Below, one piece after another: positions 11,924 to 19,984 of a DNA stretch of 64,000 nt. Position 1 is the stretch's first letter, and each line of letters opens with the position of its first letter. The DNA comes from Variovorax sp. S12S4 (GTDB lineage: Bacteria; Pseudomonadota; Gammaproteobacteria; Burkholderiales; Burkholderiaceae_C), in assembly GCF_023195515.1 (NCBI RefSeq), contig NZ_JALPKR020000002.1, positions 2,023,001 to 2,087,000 of the forward strand, written 5' to 3'. Both the position numbers and the translations under genes were made by a program. The notes beneath the pieces were generated by a model that was given only the letters and a program-made list of their open reading frames with translations, was not told the origin of the DNA and did not search any database.

Positions 11924-12883
11924 TCAGCCTTCCAGCGCCTTCCACATCTCGATGTCCCGCTCCGCCGTCCACACGCGCGGATCGGCATGGCCCGAGGCTT
12001 CGTCGTACGCGCGGCTCACGTCGAACGGCATGCAGTGGTCGAAGATCACCCACTGGCTGTACTTGGGCTTGAGCTTGGCGTAGGTGTCCTTGTAGACCGT
12101 GTTCAGGTCGCGTCCCGCCTTCACGCCCTCTTGCACGCTCGCATACACGTCGGAAATGAAGTTGCGTGTGCCGGTCAGGCCCTCGGCCACTTCGGCCGGC
12201 GTGGTGAGTGCGGCGCCGCGGCCCGGCACCAGCGCGGCGGGCTTGAGGGCGGCAATGTTGTCCAGCGTTTGCGGCCAGTCCTGGAAGTAGGCGTCGCCCG
12301 CGTACGGCGTGGCGCCAAATTCGACCAGGTCGCCCGACAGCAGCGTGCGTTCCTCGGGCAGCCACACGACCGTGTCGCCCTTGGTGTGGCCGCGGCCGAG
12401 CTGGATCAATTGCACCTCGAGCTTGCCGAGCCACAGCGTCATCTTGCCGGTGAAGGTCATGGTGGGCCAGGTCAGCCCCGGGGGCACCGTTTCCACGTTC
12501 TGGAACAGGCGCGGAAAGCGGCCGATTTCGCTGGCCTTGTCCGCCTCGCCGCGCTCCACGATCAGGTCGCGCGTGTCCTGGCTGGCCAGGATGTGCTCGG
12601 CACCGTAGCCGGCCGCGCCCAGCACTCGCACCGCGTGGTAGTGCGTCAGCACCACGTACTTGATGGGCTTGTCGGTCACCTCGCGGATGCGGCGCACCAC
12701 GTCGGCCGCCATGGCAGGGGTGGCCTGGGTGTCGGCCACCAGCACGCAGTCGTCGCCAATGACGATGCCGGTGTTGGGGTCGCCCTCGGCCGTGTAGGCC
12801 CAGGCGTGTTCCGAGATCTGGCTGAAGGTGATCTTCTTTTCTTCCATGTCGGCCTGGCTGGCGAACTTCTTGGCTTGGCTCAT
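11924..12883 (-). CDS. MBL-fold (metallo-beta-lactamase superfamily) protein with altered metal-site motif
   Basis: 319-aa protein with the MBL topology: strand plus TGIVIGDDCVLVADTQAT opening, motif II region TKPIKY-like VVLTHYHAVRVLGA, GHTKGD with His166, and LLSGDLVEFGA with Asp185. The canonical HxHxDH is here His81-Tyr-His83-Ala-Val85-Arg86, so the Asp and third His that bind the second metal are missing, and the late PGHG-like His reads PGRG. It is the first gene of the aromatic operon and is divergent from the IclR gene. Hydrolase function is family-level only; the actual reaction is unknown. Confidence 0.85.
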   Translation of the reverse strand: MSQAKKFASQADMEEKKITFSQISEHAWAYTAEGDPNTGIVIGDDCVLVADTQATPAMAADVVRRIREVTDKPIKYVVLTHYHAVRVLGAAGYGAEHILASQDTRDLIVERGEADKASEIGRFPRLFQNVETVPPGLTWPTMTFTGKMTLWLGKLEVQLIQLGRGHTKGDTVVWLPEERTLLSGDLVEFGATPYAGDAYFQDWPQTLDNIAALKPAALVPGRGAALTTPAEVAEGLTGTRNFISDVYASVQEGVKAGRDLNTVYKDTYAKLKPKYSQWVIFDHCMPFDVSRAYDEASGHADPRVWTAERDIEMWKALEG

Positions 12884-12914
12884 CGTGTGTCTCCGTCGGG
12901 TGGATCGAAATTTG

Positions 12915-12952
12915 ATTCGTCTAAAGCAAACGAATTTGCGGTTAACGAATTT
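12915..12952. promoter_or_regulatory. Candidate IclR operator between the catabolic operon and iclR
   Basis: In the 144-bp divergent region the half sites ATTCGT (12915-12920) and ACGAAT (12930-12935) form an inverted repeat, and AACGAATTT occurs twice (12929-12937 and 12944-12952), 15 bp apart. The repeated motif sits between the divergent MBL and IclR genes, where an autoregulatory operator is expected. No footprint or consensus was checked. Confidence 0.45.
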
Positions 12953-13027
12953 CTGGAGTGTAAGCCCGAGATCAGTTAATGTCTAATCCCTTCTTCATGA
13001 ACGAACAATCAGACGCCAAGGCGGGCC

Positions 13028-13891
13028 ATGGCAGCCAATGAGACCGACCGCGCCGCCCAGCGCGGCATCCAGAGCATCGAAGTGGGCGGCCAGCTGCTGC
13101 GCGCGCTGGTGCACCACGGCCGGCCGATGGCCCTGAAAGACCTGGCGCGGGAAGCCGACATGACGGCCGCCAAGGCCCACCCGTACATGGTGAGCTTCGG
13201 GCGGTTGGGCCTGATCGAGCAGGACCGCGCCAGCGGCCACTATCTGCTCGGCCCGCTGGCCTTGCAACTGGGGCTCATCAGCCTTCAGCAGGCCGACCCG
13301 GTGCACATTGCGACGCCGCTCATCGCCGGGCTGGCGCAGCGCATCGGCCACACGGTGGCGCTGGCGGTGTGGGGCGCACGCGGCGCAACCATCGTGCGCA
13401 CCGCCGAATCGCCCTCGCCGGTGCATGTGAACATGCGCCACGGCACGGTGTTCTCGCTCACCAACACGGCCTCGGGCCGCGTGTTCGCCGCCTACCTGGA
13501 GGCCGAAACAGTCAAGCAACTGCTCGACGCCGAACGCCAGCGGCAAAAGCAGCGCAAGGCGGGCGAGCAGCCGCCGCCGGCGGGCATGCCGTCGCAGCCG
13601 CCCCTGCCGTCGTGGAGCGAGTTCGAGCGCCAGCTGCAGGAGGTGCGCGTGCATGGCATCAGCCGCTCGGAAGGCGAGGTGATCGAAGGCGTGAGCGCCA
13701 TGGCGGCACCGGTGTTCGACCACACGGGTGCCATCGTGCTGTCGGTCACGGCCATCGGCCCGGCCGCCATCTTCGACACCGCCTGGGACGGCGAAATCGC
13801 ACGCGCGCTCAAGGCCTGCGCGGGCACGGTCTCCGAGCGGCTGGGCGCAACGTCGGCCGGAAGAAACGCTTCCGCACACCTGGATCCATGA
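13028..13891 (+). CDS. IclR-family transcriptional regulator
   Basis: 287-aa regulator with an N-terminal winged helix (about residues 12-75: GIQSIEVGGQLLRAL, DLAREADMTAAKAHPYMVSF) and a C-terminal IclR effector-binding domain (GLAQRIGHTVALAVWGARG; SNTASGRVFAAYL-type motif; GISRSEGEVIEGVSAMAAPVF). A Gln/Pro-rich insert at about 165-195 lengthens the ligand domain. Divergent from the homogentisate operon, so it probably controls that operon and itself in response to an aromatic ligand. The stop overlaps the next start (ATGA). Confidence 0.93.
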   Translation: MAANETDRAAQRGIQSIEVGGQLLRALVHHGRPMALKDLAREADMTAAKAHPYMVSFGRLGLIEQDRASGHYLLGPLALQLGLISLQQADPVHIATPLIAGLAQRIGHTVALAVWGARGATIVRTAESPSPVHVNMRHGTVFSLTNTASGRVFAAYLEAETVKQLLDAERQRQKQRKAGEQPPPAGMPSQPPLPSWSEFERQLQEVRVHGISRSEGEVIEGVSAMAAPVFDHTGAIVLSVTAIGPAAIFDTAWDGEIARALKACAGTVSERLGATSAGRNASAHLDP

Positions 13892-14637
13892 GCCTGGACA
13901 TCACCGCTTCGTCTTCCACTCCCCCGATCGAATCCGCCATTGCCCTGCTGAGCGCCGCCCGGCGCATCGTCGTGTTTTCGGGCGCCGGGCTTTCAAAGGC
14001 CTCCGGCATTCCGACCTACCGCGACAGCGACGGACTCTGGATGAACCAGAACGCGCTGCAGTACTCGCATGCCGAAGACCTGCAGCGCGACCCGGCGGGA
14101 TTCACGCGCTTCTGGTCGCGGCGGCTGTCCGCGGTGGAGGACGCGCAGCCGAACCCCGGGCATACGGCGCTTGCGCTGCTGCAGCGGCTGCGGCCTGCCA
14201 CGCGCCTCATCACGCAGAACGTCGACGGGCTGCTGACGCTGGCCGGCGGGCTGGACGTGCTCGAACTGCACGGCTCGCTGCGGCGCTGGCGCTGCGACCA
14301 CTGCGGCAACCGCCAGGGCCCGTGGCCCTTTCACCGCTGCATGCGCTGCGCCTCGCGCGCCCGGCCGGACGTCGTCATGTTCGGCGAAATGCTGAACCAG
14401 GGCGTGCTGCTCGATGCGCAGGCGGCCGCGCAGGAGTCGGACGTGTTCATGGTGGTCGGCAGCACGGCCGTCGTGTATCCGGCCGCCGAGCTGCCGCAGA
14501 TGGCGGCGTCGCACGGCAGCCGGCTGATCACGCTCAACATGGAGCCGTTGCCGCATCTGGACGATGCGGCGACAGTTGTCTTGCGCGGGGAATCCGAGGC
14601 CTTGCTGCCGCAGTTGCTGGCTGGGCTCGGAGCCTGA
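13888..14637 (+). CDS. Sir2-family NAD-dependent protein deacylase
   Basis: 249-aa sirtuin. The NAD-binding GAGLSKASGIPTYRD lies near residues 33-47, TQNVDGLL near 110, and the catalytic His in LELHGSLRRWRC near 130. A zinc module is present as CDHC followed by CMRC 14 residues later. The ATG at 13888 overlaps the upstream iclR stop by four bases, so the two are translationally coupled, an uncommon pairing. It is shorter and more divergent than CobB, and the usual FRG-type loop reads YRDSDGLW. Substrate unknown. Confidence 0.9.
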   Translation: MSLDITASSSTPPIESAIALLSAARRIVVFSGAGLSKASGIPTYRDSDGLWMNQNALQYSHAEDLQRDPAGFTRFWSRRLSAVEDAQPNPGHTALALLQRLRPATRLITQNVDGLLTLAGGLDVLELHGSLRRWRCDHCGNRQGPWPFHRCMRCASRARPDVVMFGEMLNQGVLLDAQAAAQESDVFMVVGSTAVVYPAAELPQMAASHGSRLITLNMEPLPHLDDAATVVLRGESEALLPQLLAGLGA

Positions 14638-14813
14638 GAGCCGAGCCCCTTCGCACACCGCTAAGCAAACCCGCGCCCGCGTGCAATTCATCACGAACGG
14701 CGTAGCCGACGCCCCGAGAACGATTACCTTCGGCCATCTTTGGTGGCGTGACCGCCTCCCATAATCAACGAGATAGCCCCTGACCACAGGGGCATCTTCA
14801 GGGAGAAACCGTC

Positions 14814-17675
14814 ATGTCCGCATTCATCGCGGCTGCGCGAGCGCGCACGCTCGCCATCCGCAGCGCCGCCATTCCCGAGTTCCTGGGCCGCCCCGCGCTC
14901 GAACCGGTGCGCTTCTCGGGCCGCGAAGGCCTCAATTCCCTCTTCGAATACGAGCTCCTGCTCAAGACCCCCGACGCGCTGAACCTCGGCGCCAGCGGCG
15001 CCGCCGACTGGGACCTGGACAGCTTCATCGGCCGGGAGATCTCCTGCACCATCCAACTCGACGGCATGGGCGAGTTCCTTCCCGGTGCGGTGGGCGCCTC
15101 GGTCGACCGCCTGGGCGCGGGCACGCGCCGGATCAACGCCCTCATCACCGATGCCTGCCTCTGGGGCGAAGAGGGGCGGCATGTCCAGTACAAGCTCACC
15201 CTGCGCCCCTGGCTGCATCTGGCCACCCTCACGACCGACTGCAAGATCTTCCAGAACAAGAGCGTCGTTCAGATCCTGGACGAACTGCTGGCCGGCTACG
15301 CTTTCCCGGTCGACAAGCGCCTGATCGAGACCTACCCGCTGCGCGACTACCAGACCCAGTACAACGAGAGCGACTTCGAGTTCTTCAGCCGCCTCACCCA
15401 GGAGTGGGGCATCAGCTACTTCTTCGAGCACAGCGGCGATAAACATCGCCTCGTGCTCATCGACAACATGGGCGCCTACAAGAAGAACGACAGCGCGGCC
15501 TACCAGGAGGTGGAGTACCACGCGCCGGGGTGGAAGACCGATGCCGAATACCTGAGCAGTTTCGTGCCTGCCAGCCGCCTGACCAGCGGCCAGTACACCA
15601 GCCGCGACTACGACTACACCCGACCGCGGGCCGACCTCACCATCGGCCGCAGCGAGCCGCGCCCCACCGGCCAGGCCGATGCCGAGGTCTACCAGTGGCA
15701 TGCCGGTGCCACCGCCAGCCACTACGCCCAGCCCCAGGCCGGCAGCGCCGAGGCCAACGACCCGCAGGCCGAAGGGCGCCAACTGGCGCTCTTGCGCATG
15801 CAGGCGCTGCGCACCGCGGGCAGCCGCGCCCAGGCCAGCGGCAACCTGCGCGGCATGGTTCCGGGCTGCACCTTTCGGCTCTTGAAGCATCCGCGCCAGA
15901 ACGCCAATGCCGAGTACCTGATCCTGGACACCCGGCTTCTGATCGAGGACGTCGCGCAGGACAGCCAGATCCGCGATGCCGCTCCAGGCAGGAAGCAGCA
16001 TTGGAAGGTGGAGGTCGACTTCACCGCCCATCCGATGGCCGAGCCGCTGCGCCCGGCGCTCACGCAAGTGAAGCCGTTCACGCACGGTCCCCAGACTGCG
16101 CTGGTGGTCGGTCCCGAGGGCCAGAACCTCTGGACCGACGAGTTCGGGCGCATCAAGGTGCAGTTCCCGTGGGACCGCATCGGTCAGAAGAACCAGCACA
16201 GCACCTGCTGGATCCGGGTCTCCAGTCCGTGGGCGGGCAACCAGCTGGGCGGTGTGCATGTTCCGCGTATCGGCCAGGAGGTGATCGTCGATTACATCGG
16301 CGGCGACCCCGACCTGCCCGTGTGCACGGGGCGGGTGCACAACCAGAGCAATCTGCCGCCGTGGGCGCTGCCGGGCCAGAGTGCCTTGTCGGGCTTCCGG
16401 TCGAGGGAACTCACCAAGGAAGGCGGCAACAGCGCCGCCGGCCGCAGCAACCACCTGGTGCTGGACGACACCGACGGCCAGATCCAGGTCCAGCTCAAGA
16501 GCGACCACCAGCACAGCCAACTGAGCCTGGGGCACCTCACGCGCATCGAGGACAACGCGGGGCGCAAGGATGCGCGCGGCCAGGGCTATGAACTGCGCAC
16601 CGACGGCCACGGCGTGATGCGTGCTGCCGACGGCATGCTCATCACCACCGAGCCCAGGCCGCGCGCGCAGGCCCACACCACCGACATGGGCGAGACGGTG
16701 GCGCGCCTGACGCAGGGTCGCGACCTGCAGGAGTCGCTGGGCGCCGCCGCGCAGGAGGCCAAGGCGCACGAGGCAGGCGACCAGGACGACGTCGCCAAGG
16801 TACTCAAGAGCCAGAACGATGCCATCAAGGGCGTAGGCCAGCCAAGCAAACCCGAGACGGGCCACTTTCCTGAACTCGATGCGCCCCATCTGGTGCTGGC
16901 CTCGCCGGCGGGCATCCAGAGCACCAGCGCGCAAAGCACCCATGTGCATGCCGGCGAACACGTGGCGCTCACCAGTGGCGCGCATGTCAGCGTGTCTGCG
17001 GCCAAGAGCTTTCTGGTCAGCGCCAGGCAGGCGGTGCGCCTGTTCGCCTACCAGGCCGGCATGCGGCTGTTCGCGTTCGGCGGCGACATCGACATCAAGG
17101 CGCTCAAGGAGAGCATCAGCCTCATTGCCAAACTCAACATCGTGCAGGTCGCCAACAAGATCACCATCACCGCCAAGGAAGAACTTGTGCTCAATGGCGG
17201 TGGCAGCACCATCTGCCTGAATGCCGCCGGCATCGAGGAGGCCACCTCGGGCCGGCACATCGAGTACGCCGCCGTGCACAGCATGGTCGGCCCCAGGAAC
17301 GCGCCCACCGTGCCGGTGAGCGGAAGCTCCAGCCTGAAGGATAGCCTGACGGCGCGCAGCTTCACGCTGCGCTCGCACCCGGAGGATGGGCGCCCCGTTG
17401 CCACGGAGCCCTACACCCTCTACAGAGACGGCGCCGAAGTCGAAAAGGGCGTCACCGACGCGCAGGGCCGCGTCTTCATCGCCGACCACAAGCCGGGCAC
17501 GGGCGCCTACAAGGTCAAGCTGAGCAACGGCAACGAGTTTGAACTGCCGGTTATCCCGCGCCTTGAAGGCGCCGATCAACAGCTGGGCGCCAAGGGCTAC
17601 CGCGCCGCGCAGGGCGACCCCAAGGACCGTCAGCACCACCACCTGCACCGCCAGGGTGGCCCCGACGAAACCTGA
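14814..17675 (+). CDS. vgrG: Type VI secretion system tip protein VgrG with C-terminal extension
   Basis: VgrG trimers form the puncturing tip of the T6SS and carry effectors. The 953-aa protein shows the gp27-like hub (about residues 25-400, including LEPVRFSGREGLNSLFEYEL), the gp5 OB-fold with DEFGRIKVQFPWDR near residue 440, the HLVLDDTDGQIQVQLKSDH region, and a DUF2345 domain ending near residue 800. The last 150 residues (FTLRSHPEDGRPVATEPYTL, GVTDAQGRVFIAD) look like a transthyretin-like beta domain, a module known to bind lipase effectors in enteroaggregative E. coli. No other T6SS structural gene is nearby, so this is an orphan vgrG island. Confidence 0.95.
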   Translation: MSAFIAAARARTLAIRSAAIPEFLGRPALEPVRFSGREGLNSLFEYELLLKTPDALNLGASGAADWDLDSFIGREISCTIQLDGMGEFLPGAVGASVDRLGAGTRRINALITDACLWGEEGRHVQYKLTLRPWLHLATLTTDCKIFQNKSVVQILDELLAGYAFPVDKRLIETYPLRDYQTQYNESDFEFFSRLTQEWGISYFFEHSGDKHRLVLIDNMGAYKKNDSAAYQEVEYHAPGWKTDAEYLSSFVPASRLTSGQYTSRDYDYTRPRADLTIGRSEPRPTGQADAEVYQWHAGATASHYAQPQAGSAEANDPQAEGRQLALLRMQALRTAGSRAQASGNLRGMVPGCTFRLLKHPRQNANAEYLILDTRLLIEDVAQDSQIRDAAPGRKQHWKVEVDFTAHPMAEPLRPALTQVKPFTHGPQTALVVGPEGQNLWTDEFGRIKVQFPWDRIGQKNQHSTCWIRVSSPWAGNQLGGVHVPRIGQEVIVDYIGGDPDLPVCTGRVHNQSNLPPWALPGQSALSGFRSRELTKEGGNSAAGRSNHLVLDDTDGQIQVQLKSDHQHSQLSLGHLTRIEDNAGRKDARGQGYELRTDGHGVMRAADGMLITTEPRPRAQAHTTDMGETVARLTQGRDLQESLGAAAQEAKAHEAGDQDDVAKVLKSQNDAIKGVGQPSKPETGHFPELDAPHLVLASPAGIQSTSAQSTHVHAGEHVALTSGAHVSVSAAKSFLVSARQAVRLFAYQAGMRLFAFGGDIDIKALKESISLIAKLNIVQVANKITITAKEELVLNGGGSTICLNAAGIEEATSGRHIEYAAVHSMVGPRNAPTVPVSGSSSLKDSLTARSFTLRSHPEDGRPVATEPYTLYRDGAEVEKGVTDAQGRVFIADHKPGTGAYKVKLSNGNEFELPVIPRLEGADQQLGAKGYRAAQGDPKDRQHHHLHRQGGPDET

Positions 17676-17695
17676 GGCAACGAAAGACATCCACC

Positions 17696-19984
17696 ATGGC
17701 CACCCCACCGAAAACCCAGCAAAAGTCCGTCACCCCGCTCAGCGATGCCAGCCGCAGCACCACCGGCAGCGTCCAGTGGAAACTGGAGAGCAACGAGGAC
17801 AGGAAGACACCGGTCTTCCACTACAACAACCTCTCGGTTCACATCTGCGGCGAAGAGAGCTTCAAACAGATTGGCGAAGATATTCGAACAGCCGAGAAGA
17901 GCATCGACATCGTGTGCTGGGGCTTCGATCCGGCGATGGAGTTGATCCGGGGAAGCCGCAATGAATGGCCGCGCGGCGTGACCTGGGGCGACCTGCTGCG
18001 CGATGCCTCCGAGGGCAAGCTCAACAAGAGCAAGACCAAAGTCCAGGTGCGCTTGCTCGCATGGTACGACCCGGTCGCTGTTCGGATCAGCGCCAGCAAT
18101 GTGCCGGGCTACAAGACACAAGCCCGCTACGAACGCAACCTGCCCGTGGTGGACGAGGCCGCGCGTGCCAGGATTGCCGCCGACCCAGCGCCCAGGCATG
18201 CCCGTCCCGTTCTTGCCCCGCAGGCCGGCCCCACCGTGGCGGACGAGCGGGAAATGTTCAACAGCCGGTGGTGGCGAGATGTCGTGGACGGAAAGATCGA
18301 GGGCCTGTCGCTGCGCACACGCGGCGGCGTGCATGAAGACGTGCTGGCCACCCTACAGGCGGAGGCCCGCGAACACGGCGCAGCTACGGCCGGCATCGAG
18401 CGGCTTGGACTGGAGCGGATGGCGACCCATCACCAAAAGACCATCGTCATCGACTACGAGGGCACGCACCCCCGGGCCTACGTGATGGGCCTGAATTCCG
18501 TCACCGACTACTGGGACACCGAGGAGCACCTCTTCAACGACCCCAAGCGGGGACAGCTCTTCGAGGGCGGCAGCGCGGACCACTCGGCCGGCAAGGGCTG
18601 GGACGCGCCCAGCGCCGACAAGACCACGCTCAAGCCGTACCAGGATTACGTGTGCCGCCTGGAAGGCGATGCGGTGGTGGCGGTGTACAAGAACTTTGCC
18701 GATGCCTGGAACACGGCCAAGGCTGAAGGCAAGGGCGGCGGCACTTCCGTCAGCGCCGACGTCGATCTGAAGGCGCCGCCCAAGCGGCTCACCCAAAACC
18801 TCGGCGCCGCATGCAACCGGGCGCAGATCGTGCGCACGCTGCCCGACACGGAGGGCGGCGAGCGCTCGATCGAGCGGCTTTACTACCAGGCCAGCAGCTT
18901 TGCGCGCCACTACCTGTACATCGAGAACCAGTACTTCCAGAACACCGACTGGGCCCGCGCCATGAAAACCGCGCGCGAGCTCTACGTGCAGGGCTGCAGA
19001 GCCGCCAGGCAACCCGTGGCCATGTCCAACGTGCCCGTGCTGCACGTGATGGTGGTCACGCCCACGCCCGAGCGCAAGCAGATGGTTCCGCGCACGCACG
19101 ACATCGTGGCCGAACTGGGCCATGGCGATTCAGTGCCCAACCAGGACAAGATGATCAAGGACGAACTGGATCGCCATGCCCAGGCCGAGCGCGACCTGGC
19201 GGACTTCAAGAGGCGGCGCCAAGCCTACGACTCGGGGCAAAGCAAGGAACTTCAGCCGCCCGTGTTTCCCGGGCCGCCCCGGCCATTGTCCGACCTGGCC
19301 CAGACCCACAAGACAGCCAGCGAGGGCAAGAGCGGCCGGGAGGTGCGCGACATGCTGAGCCAGGCGCTGCGCATGCGCACGCTGGTGGCAAGCCTGTGGA
19401 CCTACGACGACGAGTGGCGCGTCTCCAAGCTGCCCGTCGCGCAGCGCATCGACGAAGAAAAGCAGCGTTATGCGCAGCAGAAGAAAGCGTGGGACCGCGT
19501 TCTCGCCACCGACAGTCAGGCGAGGGCCGGCGGCACCAACGCGGGCGGCTGGGGCATGCTGCCCGAAACCTCCGTGCCTCTTATGCCCCCGCCCGACCGC
19601 AGCAAGGAACTGAAGAACGCGACTGCCCAACGCTACCGCGAGGTCTACATCCACAGCAAGCTGATGATCATCGACGACAGCATGTTCACGCTGGGCAGCG
19701 CCAACCTGAACCTGCGCAGCTTCGCGGTGGACAGCGAGATCAACATCGCCAGCGACGATGCGCCCAAGGCGAAGGATCTGCGCCAGCGGGTGTGGCAGCA
19801 GCACACGAAGGGGCAGTTCGATGGGGGTGGGGATGCGACGGAGCAGAAGGCAATCGCTAAGACGTTCAAAAATTGGGAGGATGAGGCCAGCAACAACCTC
19901 AATAAAAAGAGGGCTGGACTGTCTCTTTCCAGCTTCCTCGTCAAGTTCCTCGACGAGCGCACCAGCACCGTCCGGCTCGCATGA
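17696..19984 (+). CDS. Phospholipase D-type T6SS effector (Tle5-like)
   Basis: 762-aa protein with two HKD motifs of the PLD superfamily: His246-Lys248-Asp253 in HHQKTIVIDYE and His653-Lys655-Asp660 in HSKLMIIDDSMFTLGSANLN. Between them lies YLYIENQYFQN and a charged 130-residue insert. No signal peptide is present, as expected for a VgrG cargo. It starts 20 bp after vgrG and overlaps the following lipoprotein gene by four bases. PLD effectors of this type degrade phospholipids such as phosphatidylethanolamine in target cells; that activity is family knowledge, the cargo role is inference from position. Confidence 0.9.
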   Translation: MATPPKTQQKSVTPLSDASRSTTGSVQWKLESNEDRKTPVFHYNNLSVHICGEESFKQIGEDIRTAEKSIDIVCWGFDPAMELIRGSRNEWPRGVTWGDLLRDASEGKLNKSKTKVQVRLLAWYDPVAVRISASNVPGYKTQARYERNLPVVDEAARARIAADPAPRHARPVLAPQAGPTVADEREMFNSRWWRDVVDGKIEGLSLRTRGGVHEDVLATLQAEAREHGAATAGIERLGLERMATHHQKTIVIDYEGTHPRAYVMGLNSVTDYWDTEEHLFNDPKRGQLFEGGSADHSAGKGWDAPSADKTTLKPYQDYVCRLEGDAVVAVYKNFADAWNTAKAEGKGGGTSVSADVDLKAPPKRLTQNLGAACNRAQIVRTLPDTEGGERSIERLYYQASSFARHYLYIENQYFQNTDWARAMKTARELYVQGCRAARQPVAMSNVPVLHVMVVTPTPERKQMVPRTHDIVAELGHGDSVPNQDKMIKDELDRHAQAERDLADFKRRRQAYDSGQSKELQPPVFPGPPRPLSDLAQTHKTASEGKSGREVRDMLSQALRMRTLVASLWTYDDEWRVSKLPVAQRIDEEKQRYAQQKKAWDRVLATDSQARAGGTNAGGWGMLPETSVPLMPPPDRSKELKNATAQRYREVYIHSKLMIIDDSMFTLGSANLNLRSFAVDSEINIASDDAPKAKDLRQRVWQQHTKGQFDGGGDATEQKAIAKTFKNWEDEASNNLNKKRAGLSLSSFLVKFLDERTSTVRLA

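Noticed and set aside
14724-17708. 994-codon open frame antisense to vgrG
   Set aside because: High-GC shadow frame; the composition is Ala/Gly/Val/His-rich and the plus strand holds a clear VgrG.
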